This document shows, piece by piece, positions 46,609-55,713 of a DNA stretch of 64,000 bases. The translations under genes and the position numbers were made by a program. The notes under the pieces were generated by a model. That model did no database searches. It was not told where the DNA came from and worked only from the letters and a program-made list of their open reading frames with translations. Numbering within the stretch: position 1 is the first letter of the stretch; each line of letters begins with the position of its first letter. The stretch covers positions 3,658,001-3,722,000 of the forward strand of contig CAWAGV010000002.1 in the NCBI GenBank assembly GCA_963781725.1, given 5' to 3'. This stretch comes from BOG-931 sp963781725 (GTDB lineage Bacteria > Pseudomonadota > Alphaproteobacteria > Rhizobiales > Xanthobacteraceae).

Positions 46609-47925
46609 CTACAGATGTTGCACGCCCTGATCGAGGAGATCGCTCAGCACGTCCGTGCGCGGGCGGGCTCCCTGCAGGGCGAGATCAACCAGCCCGCGCG
46701 CAACCCCGCGCGCCAGGCTACGCGCCATGACACGTTGCGCTGTGGAGACCTTCTGAAGCCCGGCGCGTCCGTGGACGAAGGTGCTGCGCAACTCGAAGAG
46801 GTCCTTGTAAGCCTGCACGCTTGAGCGATCGTTCAGGACCGCGCCGACGCGCGCCGCGACCCGTTCCGTGGCGGACGACACTTTTTTGTGGGGATCGGGT
46901 TTCGGGCGCAGCCACTTCTTATGGTCCATCTCGAGGCCGACGGCGGCCTCGATCGCGGTCATGTGCGCCATGACCTCATCCATTCCATCTGCGAAGAAGG
47001 CGCGAACGAGAAAGTGCGCGACCGGCGTCTCAAAGAGACTGGTTGCCCTTGCCGCTTCGAGCTCCCTCCACGCGCTATCGGTAAACAGGGCCAGCCCCGA
47101 CGTAGCGTCGTCATCGAGGTGCAAGGTGGTCGGACGCTCAAGTTCGATGTCTTCGCCCCAATGGTCCTGGACGATCCAAGGCTCAAGGGTGAGGCTATCT
47201 GCACTCGGCGGCGGCGACGGCCGAATGAACAGATCGTCGTCGACCGTGTGAATCCACGGCACCCGGAATCCTCTCCAGTCGACTTCCTGCATAGTCGACC
47301 ATTTCTCCCACGGCGCCAGCAGCAGGAAGAAAAGAGCAGCTTCGACTGCCGGCGGGAAACGACCGAGATGGGGATCGATCTCGCCGAAATCCCGGTTGAA
47401 CGTCATGTACATGAATGGGGCGGTGCGCGCCTCGGGCCGAGGATCGAGTTCGATTTCTTCCTCCACAACGAGCCAGTGGAATTGCGCCAAGCGCTTTGCT
47501 TCGAAGGGCTGATTGTGAAAGTTGCGGGCAAGACGCGGCGCGTCGAACAGGCCCGCCAAGTCGTCAGCGCTAAATTCCGCGACGCGGGCGCTGCCGAAGC
47601 TCAACACCGGCAGTTCGTCCGCCAGATCCAGCGGGCACAGATGCCGCCGCAGCGTGGTTTTGCGTTTGTAGGCCTCGTCGATCGCGTTCGCCGCGCCCAC
47701 GGGGTCTAGGCTTAGCTCAACACTGTTTGCCGGGAGATGACACGGCAGCCCCAGCGAGCGCAGCGCCGTGCTCAACGCGAAGACCGGCTTGCCGCCGCCA
47801 TATTCAGCTTGGCAAAGCTCGCTCAGCGCGACGAAGCTCGGGGCGGCCAAGAGGTTATCCGGACCTGGTCGCGGAATTCGCCATAGGGCTTCGACCGCGG
47901 CGATCATCGACGGGCTTGCTGGCAT
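46609..47925 (-). CDS. HEPN (ApeA-like) C-terminal domain protein
   Basis: A 438-residue protein with a large unrecognised N-terminal region and a C-terminal helical domain. That domain carries LRSTFVHGRAG: an RX4H HEPN motif at Arg380-His385 followed by Gly, as in Apea-like HEPN ribonucleases. HEPN proteins are common RNase effectors in anti-phage and toxin-antitoxin systems. The start overlaps the preceding HEPN gene by one base. The N-terminus may sense the trigger; inference. Confidence 0.7.
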   Translation of the reverse strand: MPASPSMIAAVEALWRIPRPGPDNLLAAPSFVALSELCQAEYGGGKPVFALSTALRSLGLPCHLPANSVELSLDPVGAANAIDEAYKRKTTLRRHLCPLDLADELPVLSFGSARVAEFSADDLAGLFDAPRLARNFHNQPFEAKRLAQFHWLVVEEEIELDPRPEARTAPFMYMTFNRDFGEIDPHLGRFPPAVEAALFFLLLAPWEKWSTMQEVDWRGFRVPWIHTVDDDLFIRPSPPPSADSLTLEPWIVQDHWGEDIELERPTTLHLDDDATSGLALFTDSAWRELEAARATSLFETPVAHFLVRAFFADGMDEVMAHMTAIEAAVGLEMDHKKWLRPKPDPHKKVSSATERVAARVGAVLNDRSSVQAYKDLFELRSTFVHGRAGLQKVSTAQRVMARSLARGVARGLVDLALQGARPRTDVLSDLLDQGVQHL

Positions 47926-48530
47926 CAGGCCCGCCCAGCCGACGCCGGCGGTGCGCCGAGGCTTGCCGCCTCGGCGATGTAGTCTCGGTAAGCGAAGTTG
48001 ATGAGGTCTCGTACCAGCTCGAGGAGGCCACCAGTGGGCAGACCTTCGAACGGGTCGCCGTGGGCCAGCGTGTTTCGACGCTCGGCGAGGGTTGGACGGG
48101 TTTCGCCCGTCAATTGACCTACGGCTGTTCCGCCGCAGCGCGCCACCATCGGGATCTGCGCGTCGGTGAGTCCGTCGGAGTCGACCATATACTTGAGGAG
48201 CGCGGCAAAACTGCGCTTACCCTTCGATATGCGACCGCCATAGCGATCCATCACCGCCAGCTCCAAGGCGATCAGGGCGGCGAGTTCGCCGGCTTTCACG
48301 ACGCTGAAATCGACCCAACCCAGCATGTAAAGCGTCTGCGCGCGCGCAAACTTTGCGCGCACGATATCGGGAATCCGCGTGTCGACGCTGAGGTCCTCGA
48401 CGAAGTAGCGCCAATCAGTGGCCTTCTCGAACCGGACGAACCCGCCCGGATTGCCCGGCGTCGGCCAAGCCAGCAGCACTGGTTCGTCTCGGTCGGTGAG
48501 CGCGATGTGTGTGTGATCTGCCATGGACAT
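47925..48530 (-). CDS. HEPN-like protein with RX4H motif
   Basis: A 201-residue, mostly helical protein. Near the C-terminus it has LAERRNTLAHGDPF, an RX4H motif (Arg152-His157) in the usual HEPN sequence setting. It lies between a 184-residue unknown protein and the larger HEPN protein, sharing one base with each neighbour, so all three are tightly coupled. Two HEPN genes side by side could form a heterodimeric RNase or a toxin and partner. No catalytic test is possible from sequence alone. Confidence 0.65.
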   Translation of the reverse strand: MSMADHTHIALTDRDEPVLLAWPTPGNPGGFVRFEKATDWRYFVEDLSVDTRIPDIVRAKFARAQTLYMLGWVDFSVVKAGELAALIALELAVMDRYGGRISKGKRSFAALLKYMVDSDGLTDAQIPMVARCGGTAVGQLTGETRPTLAERRNTLAHGDPFEGLPTGGLLELVRDLINFAYRDYIAEAASLGAPPASAGRA

Positions 48531-49084
48531 TATGCACGCCGCAGCATCCGCTCGATGTGGACACGCTGATAGCCATGCGCATGCACATGCTGGCGAAGCT
48601 GGCGAATGTCACGCACGCCAAAGGCCACCGCCGCCTTCAACGGACTCGCGAAGGTCGCGTAGTAGGACCATCGCGCGTCGATCGGGAGCGGCGCGTTCTG
48701 GCGGCGATCGGTGATGACGACATCGCGCGGGTCACTGGTGTTGCGGAACGCGTGAAACGTGATCCAGTCGGGCCGACGATAGCGCGCGGCCTTGCTGAAC
48801 GGCACCGACTGTACCTTCACGTCCGTCTGATCGAGGACCCAGTCGCGCTGCTCCAGAACCTGGCGAACCATGTGGCCGACCATCTGCTTGACCCGGTCGG
48901 CGAGGATGTCCTCACGAAACTCGTCGAGAAGCTGCTCCTCGATCCCTTCGACCGCCGGCTTGCTGAGCTGCGAGGCGGTCTCCAGGCGTGCGACATTCTC
49001 GGCTTGGGTCAGGAACGCCCAGATGCGCTGACCCAGTTCGGTCTCATACAGTGATGCGAATTTCTCGGGATTATAGGCAAACAT
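48530..49084 (-). CDS. Unknown 184-residue protein, first gene of HEPN operon
   Basis: A soluble protein starting MFAYNPEKFASLYETELGQR. ATG 49084 has a near-perfect AAAGGAGG ribosome site. The middle is helical. The C-terminal half (DARWSYYATFASPLKAAVAF and IRQLRQHVHAHGYQ) has a conserved look. I do not recognise a family. As the first, strongly translated gene of the operon it might be an antitoxin or sensor; that is inference. Confidence 0.7.
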   Translation of the reverse strand: MFAYNPEKFASLYETELGQRIWAFLTQAENVARLETASQLSKPAVEGIEEQLLDEFREDILADRVKQMVGHMVRQVLEQRDWVLDQTDVKVQSVPFSKAARYRRPDWITFHAFRNTSDPRDVVITDRRQNAPLPIDARWSYYATFASPLKAAVAFGVRDIRQLRQHVHAHGYQRVHIERMLRRA

Positions 49085-49105
49085 GACGGGGCCTCCTTTA
49101 CCGGT

Positions 49106-49135
49106 CAAATAAGGCCGGTTATAATGGCCTGTCAA
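49106..49135 (-). promoter_or_regulatory. HEPN-operon promoter with operator between its boxes
   Basis: On the minus strand TTGACA (49130-49135) and TATTTG (49106-49111) are 18 bases apart. Between them lies an inverted repeat AGGCC (49112-49116) / GGCCT (49126-49130). A plus-strand TATAAT at 49120-49125 sits inside it and may serve the divergent nuclease gene. A repressor bound here could shut both directions. Confidence 0.65.
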
Positions 49136-49180
49136 TGGGCGTCGGACAGATTCTGGACTGATACGATAGGGAGGTGGGCT

Positions 49181-49813
49181 TTGGATTTCGAGGATCTGGT
49201 GACGGCGCTGGCGCCACCCCCCAATCGCGTCGGCAAGGCAAACGGCGATCACGAACACCATCTCTATGAGGGTGCTGTGATGATTGCGTACGCGATGCAT
49301 CTCCTTCGCACCGAACGGGTGCAGCACGTCCAAATTCATCCCGATGGCGAGCATGGCAAGCAATTCGACTTCTCTGGCTGGTTGGAGCGTCGGCAGTTTC
49401 GGAAGGTCTCCTCGATCGGCACGACAGCGTACGGCGGCGCGTACGAAAACCCCGCTGGTCAGATGATTACCGTCAATCCGAGATCAGGCCTCGGCGATGT
49501 CGTCGCGGAGATTGGCGATCACGTCATCTCGGCCGAATGCAAGGGTGGCATCATCAACACCCGGCATCCCGGCCAAGTGTCACGGCTCTACAAGGGCCTC
49601 TGCGAGACGGTCGGAATGCTTATGGCGACGCCTTCGCAGGGCCGTCAGGTCGCGGTCGTCCCTTTGACAGATAGCACTTTGCGGCTGGCGGAGCGCCTCG
49701 CGCCTCGTTGCGCCATGGCCGGGATCGAAATCGCTCTGGTCGGCAGCCGTGGCGAAGTCATTGACGTGAAGTCGCCGCGAGGCGCCGAGCGCGCTACAAC
49801 CGCGGCCAAGTAA
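49181..49813 (+). CDS. Predicted nuclease-like protein divergent from HEPN operon
   Basis: A 210-residue protein. A TTG at 49181 with a GGGAGGT ribosome site is preferred to an upstream start at 49124 that would overlap the promoter. The core GDVVAEIGDHVISAECKGG has the Asp...Glu-x-Lys pattern of PD-(D/E)XK nucleases, preceded by HGKQFDFSGW. It may be an effector or control element of the neighbouring HEPN operon, whose promoter region it shares. No named family was recognised. Confidence 0.65.
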   Translation: MDFEDLVTALAPPPNRVGKANGDHEHHLYEGAVMIAYAMHLLRTERVQHVQIHPDGEHGKQFDFSGWLERRQFRKVSSIGTTAYGGAYENPAGQMITVNPRSGLGDVVAEIGDHVISAECKGGIINTRHPGQVSRLYKGLCETVGMLMATPSQGRQVAVVPLTDSTLRLAERLAPRCAMAGIEIALVGSRGEVIDVKSPRGAERATTAAK

Positions 49814-49831
49814 GAAGAAAGGTTCGGGGGA

Positions 49832-50072
49832 ATGCTGAGTTGGGGATCAGAGTGGCGACGGTGGGAGCCGCATAATCATGCGCCGGGCACGCGATGAATA
49901 ACCAGTTCGGCGGACCGACGGCCTGGCAAGATTACCTGAACGCGCTTGAGGAGGCTTCGACCGTGATCGAGGCGATCGCGGTCACCGACTACTATGTGAC
50001 GGACACCTACCTGTTCACCCGGATGTTCGCCTTCGTCCGGTTGGTGTTGAGGGGAACCGGGCGTGGCGGGTA
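49832..50072 (+). pseudogene. TrlF-like (PHP/AAA) gene remnant
   Basis: From ATG 49832 the frame reads MLSWGSEWRRWEPHNHAPGT and hits a stop. One frame over it continues NNQFGGPTAWQDYLNALEEA and VIEAIAVTDYYVTDTYLF, then degenerates before the next gene. The WRRWxxHxHxPGT...GVTDYY pattern is the N-terminal PHP-like domain of TrlF-family AAA-like ATPases, normally around 900 residues. Only about 65 residues remain, with an internal frameshift. It is a deletion relic of another defence gene. Confidence 0.65.
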
Positions 50073-53000
50073 AGAGAACCGCGGCGACGAGCAGAGGCGC
50101 CCCGACGCAGGCGCACCAACGGCGGACGGCCGGCAGCGGCGGGGCACCGGCGCGGTCGCGCCGCAGTCCCGGCAACCCTGGCTTCTCAGGCTACGAATAT
50201 CAGATCGAGGTTACCGTCTGGGTGGCACTCGATCTCATGCTTGCCAAAGGCGCGACCGATGAGATCGAGATCGAGCCTCGCTCCGAAGAGGATCTTCAAG
50301 CGGCCGTTGCCGATCCCGCGGCGGCTTCGCTTGGCCTCGCCGCGCACGGCGCTCAGCTCCACCTAAATTTGCAGGCCAAGACCCGCTTGGGCGCGCCATG
50401 GCCGGCGACGGCCATCGCGGACGTTCTTCTCGGCACGGACGCCGACCTCACGGATCAGGGCGGCAGGCGCGCCCGGCCGCTGGCGATGCTCCAGGCCGAT
50501 CCGCAAAGCTGCTATATCTTCGTGACGAATGAAGCGTCGGCGGAAGCCTTGAGGCCGCACGAAGGCGCGCACCTGTTCGACTTTCCCGAGGTCGATGAAC
50601 TCCCGCCGCACGCGCGCGCCGGTTATGACGCGACCACGCAAGCGTCTCTTGCCCCGCGCATCGTCCTGCTGACCGGCGTCACCCGAGAGGTGCTCGATGG
50701 GCGCATTGGCGCGCTACTCACCCAGCACGGCCACGTCCCGATCTCAAAGCACGGTGACTGCGTGCGCGATCTGCGTGAAGCGGTGCGCCAGCGGATTGCG
50801 GGCGCCCATGATGGCCGTTGGACGAGGTCCGAAGTGATGGACGTGCTCGTTCGTCATGGTGGCTCACTCGCGCCCACCCGCGATATGGACCACTATGTTC
50901 GCCCGAAGTCGTTCGACGCGATCAAGGCCCAGCTCGACACGGCGCACGCCGTGGTCATCGCGGGGCCGTCGGGGACAGGAAAAACCCTGACCGCAGACAT
51001 TCTCGAGCTCGATCTGCGTCGTGGGCAGCCGCCGTTTGACGTGATCGGCGAGGAAAACGGACCTGGCTACGTACGGCGGAATCTCACGCGCGCAGACCCG
51101 GTGCTGTTTCACTTGCGCGATCCCTGGGGCGGCAATCGCCTGACGCCCGGCGCCGATCGCTGGAGCGGTGAGCTTCCCAAGCTGCTCGACAGTGCCGGCC
51201 CTGGGCGGAAATTCCTGATCACGTCGCGCTCGGACGTGCTGCAAAGCGCTGGCCACGAACTGACCAAGGAACTGCGCCCCTACATCGTCTCGATCGAGGT
51301 CGAGGACTATGGGCCCGAGCGCCTTGCGGAAATCTACGATGGGATCACGGCGGACCTGACCGGCTACGCCAAGCGCTTGGCGGCCAAGCATCGCCAGCGC
51401 GCGCTCGCGGTCCTGACCCGACCGTATGAAGTCAAGCGGTTCCTCGTCGCCTTGAACCGCGAGGATGGGGTGAAGCCTCGCAAAGTCGACGAAATCCTCG
51501 CCAACTCCCAGATCGAAGCGATCTCGAGAGTCATCGCCGACCAGATCGGCGCGGACGGCGTCGAGGCGGCCGCACTCATCTGGGCCATGCTGAGCGCGCG
51601 CGGTGCGGTCGCGCGCGACGTCTTCGCCAAGTTTGGGCGACGTTTGAGATCGGCCGATCCGGATTTGCGCCCCGATATCGACGGTCTGATCGACTTCCTC
51701 GTGGCGGGTCAGAACCTGCGCCAGGACGGCGCAGCGCTCGCCTTCTACCATCCGCGCGTCGAAGACGGGCTGCGGCTGACCTTCATGCGCCGTCCGCGCG
51801 ATGCCGAGCGCACGCTGTCGACCGCAGTGGATGTCTTGTTGGCCTGGGATCGAGCGGGAGAAGACTGGGGCTTGGAGACCGGCCTCAATGTCTTGCGGGC
51901 CACCGCGAAAGTCGAGAAGCTCGAACTCGATCTGTCTCCTGTCACAACGCAGCGCCTCGATCAGCATCTCGAAGCTGTGGCTCTGTCTGCCGACAAGCGC
52001 GCCGACTTTGAAGGCGCCTTGCGCGATCTTGCGCGGTTCGGCTCAGAGGATCATCCGCCGGCGCGCCTAGCCCGGACTCTCATCGAGGGGGGACCCGAAA
52101 CCGACGAGGTTGTCTTTCGAGAACGCTGGCGCGCGCCGCCTCTCACCGAGGCGGATATCTCCGCCCTTCGCGATGACAGCCGCACCCAGCGGATAGTTGA
52201 GCGGTTCATCCGGGAAGTGCTGCCGTTCTCGCACCGGGACTATCACCCCGAGCTGATTCCGCTGCTCGAACGGCTGGCGACCGATCTCATCAAGCCGTTT
52301 TGGAACGCGTTGGATTCGATTGCCGGTCCCGGTGGTCCGCACGACAACATCGATGTGATCGTCACGGGTGCTCTAACGGGAGACGCGCCAGACTACGAGC
52401 GCGCGATCGAGCGCTTCGCCCGCTCGGAGGTGGAGGCTGACGCGTGGCTAGAGGGCTTTTCCAAGGATTCATACGACGCTCAGGAACACGCGGTCGATGC
52501 TGACGCGGCCGATCACATCACCGATGAGCCTGGCGAGCAGTATTTCAACGCGCGCGAAGGCATGAAGATGGTCGTGCGGCTTCGACGCAAGCGCGAAGGC
52601 GTGGGATGGATCGCCGGCCATCCGCACCGAAAGCTCCTGCTTTACGCCTTCGGCGATCTCATCGCGCAGAGCCATCGCGCGCCGCCGATCGCGGAGCTGG
52701 AATTCCTGCTGGCGAACGCCGACGATTGGGTCCGGGATCAAGCTTGGCGGGCCGTCGGGCGCCATTGGGACGAATCCTTGAGCAGCTTTCTCAGCGACGA
52801 GCTGGCCCGTTCGGGAATCGACAGCGCGAGCCAGCGTCGCCAGCTTGTCGAAATCGCCGCCGCTCGCGGTCACGGCGATCCTGTGCCTGATCTTATTGCC
52901 GTGTCCGGGCGTGTGCCGTTCGCACGGCGTTTGGAGCTGGTCCTCGACGTGGTCACGACCAAGCTGGACGACGACCCAAAGGGCGAGGATGGCGCAGCGG

Positions 53001-54367
53001 CGAAGCGTGCGCGGGCCGCGCGGCTGTTGCAGAGCTTCGCGGTTGACGAGCGGGAATTGGCGCAGGCCTTGTTGGACATCCTGGCGGGCGGCGAAATCCG
53101 CGCGACGGCGAGCGCGCTGTCCGAACCGAGCCGCCAGCTTCTGACTGCGACACTTATGAACGCCTCGATCGACTTAGCCGGGCCGTTGGCGTGTCTGGCG
53201 GCAGGGGCCGGCGTGAACATCGATGCCGCGGCTGCTCGGCTGCTTTCGACCGACGATGCCGCGGATGGCGAGGCGGCCATCCACGCTTTGGTGATCGCGG
53301 ACGGCGCCGACCTACGCACGAAGCTCGAGCCTGCGTTGAAGCACAAGCGCTACCCCGTACGGCGAAGCGCGCTTCGGCTGCTGGCGGCCGATGCGACGAC
53401 AGACCAAAGGTCCAGCCTCATCGCGGTCGCCGGCGATCACAGCGCGGACGTGCGACTGGCGTTCGCCGAGCTCATGAAGGCCGAACGCTGGCCTGAGGCG
53501 ATCGACGCTTTGATGAATCTGCTACGCGATAGGCGCAATTTCGCTAGCCACGCCGGCGTCGGCACTCCGTGGTCGAAGTTCAGTGTGGCGCGGGCCGCTG
53601 CGCGTGCCCTGGGTGCCTACGAGGCCTTACCGGATCGGGCGATTCACGCCCTACTGCGAACCGCACAAGCCGACACTCCAGACCCGTTTGTCGCGTGCGC
53701 GGCGCTCTCCGCGCTTGCCGAACAGGACGATCCGCAAATTGTCCCGGTGCTGCTGTCGGCGCTGGCAAGCCCAGGTCTTGACCAGTCTCCGGCTCACCGA
53801 CCGCGGGCGCAGGCGGCGGCGTGGGCGCTGTTCGATCGGTCGATAAACGGCCGGTCGGACATGCTGATCCCTGACGTCGTGCATGTCGCCGAACGGGATG
53901 TGGCGCCCATCGCCGGTCCATTGCTGCTTGCCCTCGGTGTTCATTCAGGTGAGGTGCGCGGGGCGCTGTTGACGCAACTCAAAGCGTCCCGCCAACATGA
54001 CCGTGAGACGCTGGTGCGCACGGCGGCAATTGCGGCCAACGCTGTTGCGGGGATGTCGCTGGATGATCGCGAGGACATCCTTTTGCGATTGGCCCGCGGC
54101 GAAGCGGTGGACTCGCTGGGTTCTGAACATCGCGCGTCGGCCGAGGCGTGGAGTTCGGGCGCTGGGTGTTCGCTCCGGGTTCGGGCGCTTCATCGCCTGG
54201 ATCGCCGAGATCGCCTTCAGGCTGCCTCTGAACGGCGAGGTCGGGAATATCCGCGCCTATATCCTTCCCGAACGCATTGGCGTCATGACGATGCGCTCCC
54301 TTACGCCTCACAGGGAAGAGGACGGAAGTCGAGTCGACGACGGCACGTGAGCAACGCGCTAGGATAG
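50063..54367 (+). CDS. Avs-like protein: DUF4297/Cap4-type nuclease, STAND NTPase, repeat sensor
   Basis: A protein of about 1,430 residues. Residues 1-40 are basic and disordered. Residues 42-120 look like a Cap4/DUF4297 dsDNA nuclease (GFSGYEYQIEVTVWVALDLM, Glu in EIEPRSEEDLQ, and LNLQAKTR as the QxK). A STAND NTPase follows with Walker A GPSGTGKTLT (about 300) and LITSRSD sensor (about 385). From about 800 on are HEAT-like repeats. This is the layout of antiviral STAND proteins that sense a phage protein and then degrade DNA. Near 54170 another frame reads GRFIAWIAEIAFRLPLNG, so the last 65 residues may be shifted. GTG 50063 is the start. Confidence 0.8.
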   Translation: MAGKRTAATSRGAPTQAHQRRTAGSGGAPARSRRSPGNPGFSGYEYQIEVTVWVALDLMLAKGATDEIEIEPRSEEDLQAAVADPAAASLGLAAHGAQLHLNLQAKTRLGAPWPATAIADVLLGTDADLTDQGGRRARPLAMLQADPQSCYIFVTNEASAEALRPHEGAHLFDFPEVDELPPHARAGYDATTQASLAPRIVLLTGVTREVLDGRIGALLTQHGHVPISKHGDCVRDLREAVRQRIAGAHDGRWTRSEVMDVLVRHGGSLAPTRDMDHYVRPKSFDAIKAQLDTAHAVVIAGPSGTGKTLTADILELDLRRGQPPFDVIGEENGPGYVRRNLTRADPVLFHLRDPWGGNRLTPGADRWSGELPKLLDSAGPGRKFLITSRSDVLQSAGHELTKELRPYIVSIEVEDYGPERLAEIYDGITADLTGYAKRLAAKHRQRALAVLTRPYEVKRFLVALNREDGVKPRKVDEILANSQIEAISRVIADQIGADGVEAAALIWAMLSARGAVARDVFAKFGRRLRSADPDLRPDIDGLIDFLVAGQNLRQDGAALAFYHPRVEDGLRLTFMRRPRDAERTLSTAVDVLLAWDRAGEDWGLETGLNVLRATAKVEKLELDLSPVTTQRLDQHLEAVALSADKRADFEGALRDLARFGSEDHPPARLARTLIEGGPETDEVVFRERWRAPPLTEADISALRDDSRTQRIVERFIREVLPFSHRDYHPELIPLLERLATDLIKPFWNALDSIAGPGGPHDNIDVIVTGALTGDAPDYERAIERFARSEVEADAWLEGFSKDSYDAQEHAVDADAADHITDEPGEQYFNAREGMKMVVRLRRKREGVGWIAGHPHRKLLLYAFGDLIAQSHRAPPIAELEFLLANADDWVRDQAWRAVGRHWDESLSSFLSDELARSGIDSASQRRQLVEIAAARGHGDPVPDLIAVSGRVPFARRLELVLDVVTTKLDDDPKGEDGAAAKRARAARLLQSFAVDERELAQALLDILAGGEIRATASALSEPSRQLLTATLMNASIDLAGPLACLAAGAGVNIDAAAARLLSTDDAADGEAAIHALVIADGADLRTKLEPALKHKRYPVRRSALRLLAADATTDQRSSLIAVAGDHSADVRLAFAELMKAERWPEAIDALMNLLRDRRNFASHAGVGTPWSKFSVARAAARALGAYEALPDRAIHALLRTAQADTPDPFVACAALSALAEQDDPQIVPVLLSALASPGLDQSPAHRPRAQAAAWALFDRSINGRSDMLIPDVVHVAERDVAPIAGPLLLALGVHSGEVRGALLTQLKASRQHDRETLVRTAAIAANAVAGMSLDDREDILLRLARGEAVDSLGSEHRASAEAWSSGAGCSLRVRALHRLDRRDRLQAASERRGREYPRLYPSRTHWRHDDALPYASQGRGRKSSRRRHVSNALG

Positions 54368-54390
54368 CGCCTGAGCGCAATCCTAGCGGC

Positions 54391-55713
54391 TCAGTGCCCG
54401 ACGCGATGCAATCGAAAGAGCTTCTCGAAGAAGTCAGTGATCCTCGATTCGGCGCCCTCGCTGACCAGCTCATTCGCACCGAACCGGTAAACTTCGTATC
54501 CGGCGAGGCGCAACTCTCGGTCAGCCGATACCATGTCGGCATAGACCTTCAGCGACGGACGGTCGTTCTCCGAGAAGTGATGCTGTCCGTCCACCTCCAG
54601 CACGATGCGTTGGCGCCCGGGAAGCAGGAGCAAAAAGTCCATGCGCTGACGCGGGAGCGGGAGGCGATGGCGCAGGGTTTTCACGACAGCGGGGTCATAG
54701 TGAAGATAGACCTGCGGCAGGAGCGCCGGCAGCGCCTCGCCGAGGACCGATCGATAGGCTTTGAAGTAGGTGGCGAAGAGCTTGCGTTCGGCGTTTGAGG
54801 CTAAGGACTCTCGCAGCCGCGCTCCGAGATTTGCTGCATTGGCCCCTGGTGTGACCTCGCTCCACCACGCGACAAGCTCGGACCAGAGAAGCCCGTTCGA
54901 GTTGATTGGCCGGTCGTAGACCAGGCAGCTCTCCTCGTCGGAGAGAATGATGATGTCGTTGTTGATGGCGTCGGCGAAGCCGATCTCGGGCTTGGGTCCT
55001 CGCGAGGCGAAGATCAGATTCTTGGGCCGGCCGCTGACGCCCCGCACGAGAGAGCGGAAGGCGAAGATCGGATGACCGGAGAGTTCGCTTTCCTGCGCCA
55101 GCTCAAATCCGTCGCGCGCGAGGACTTTGTTGAGGGCGGCAACCGTCTGCAACTGCTCGTCTCCCGACCTGGCAAGAGGGTGAACTGCGTCTTCGAGCAA
55201 CGCCGCGAACCGAGCTCTGGAGCAGTCGAATGCGCCGATCTCGCCGAACAGATACTCCACCGACCAATCACCGGGATTGCGATCCATGTGCTGTCCGATT
55301 TGGTCGCGCAGGCTCCGGCCGCCGCTTCCGAACATTCCCTCAAGGGGTGTGGAAAGAACGAAAAGGCGTTCGACCATCTCCACCGTGTTGCGCTCGCCGG
55401 CGAGGTCATCTCCGAAGACCCGCGCCACGTCTCGCCGAGTGATGTGGCTGAGAGGCGGGTCACTGGCCTCAAGCACCTTGCGGCCCGCCTCGTCTAGGGC
55501 GATGTCGCCGCGATGCGCGGAGAATTTCAGCGCCAGACGAGCCAAATCCTCCTGCGTGAGGTTCTCGAGCGCCAGGTCGACGCGCTGCCGCTTTGAGAGA
55601 CCCTCCGCGTTTGGGACGATCAGCCCGGCGATTTGCTGCGGCGCTTCACTTAGCTCCGCGTGGGTCATCGGCTGCAGAACGCCGGCGATAAGGTTATGAA
55701 GGTCAGCAGCCAT
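54391..55713 (-). CDS. AbiJ-NTD3-like protein with DUF559/Vsr-like nuclease domain
   Basis: A 440-residue protein. The middle (ERLFVLSTPLEGMFGSGGRS to RARFAALLEDAVHPLARSGD, then FAFRSLVRGVSGRPKNLIFA) resembles the AbiJ-NTD3/abortive-infection region. The C-terminus has a Vsr/DUF559-type endonuclease pattern (RMDFLLLLPGRQRIVLEVDG followed by QHH, then RLAGYEVYRFGANEL). It may be an abortive-infection effector cutting DNA. ATG 55713 lacks a ribosome site but overlaps the upstream small gene, so it is probably translated by coupling. Confidence 0.75.
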   Translation of the reverse strand: MAADLHNLIAGVLQPMTHAELSEAPQQIAGLIVPNAEGLSKRQRVDLALENLTQEDLARLALKFSAHRGDIALDEAGRKVLEASDPPLSHITRRDVARVFGDDLAGERNTVEMVERLFVLSTPLEGMFGSGGRSLRDQIGQHMDRNPGDWSVEYLFGEIGAFDCSRARFAALLEDAVHPLARSGDEQLQTVAALNKVLARDGFELAQESELSGHPIFAFRSLVRGVSGRPKNLIFASRGPKPEIGFADAINNDIIILSDEESCLVYDRPINSNGLLWSELVAWWSEVTPGANAANLGARLRESLASNAERKLFATYFKAYRSVLGEALPALLPQVYLHYDPAVVKTLRHRLPLPRQRMDFLLLLPGRQRIVLEVDGQHHFSENDRPSLKVYADMVSADRELRLAGYEVYRFGANELVSEGAESRITDFFEKLFRLHRVGH

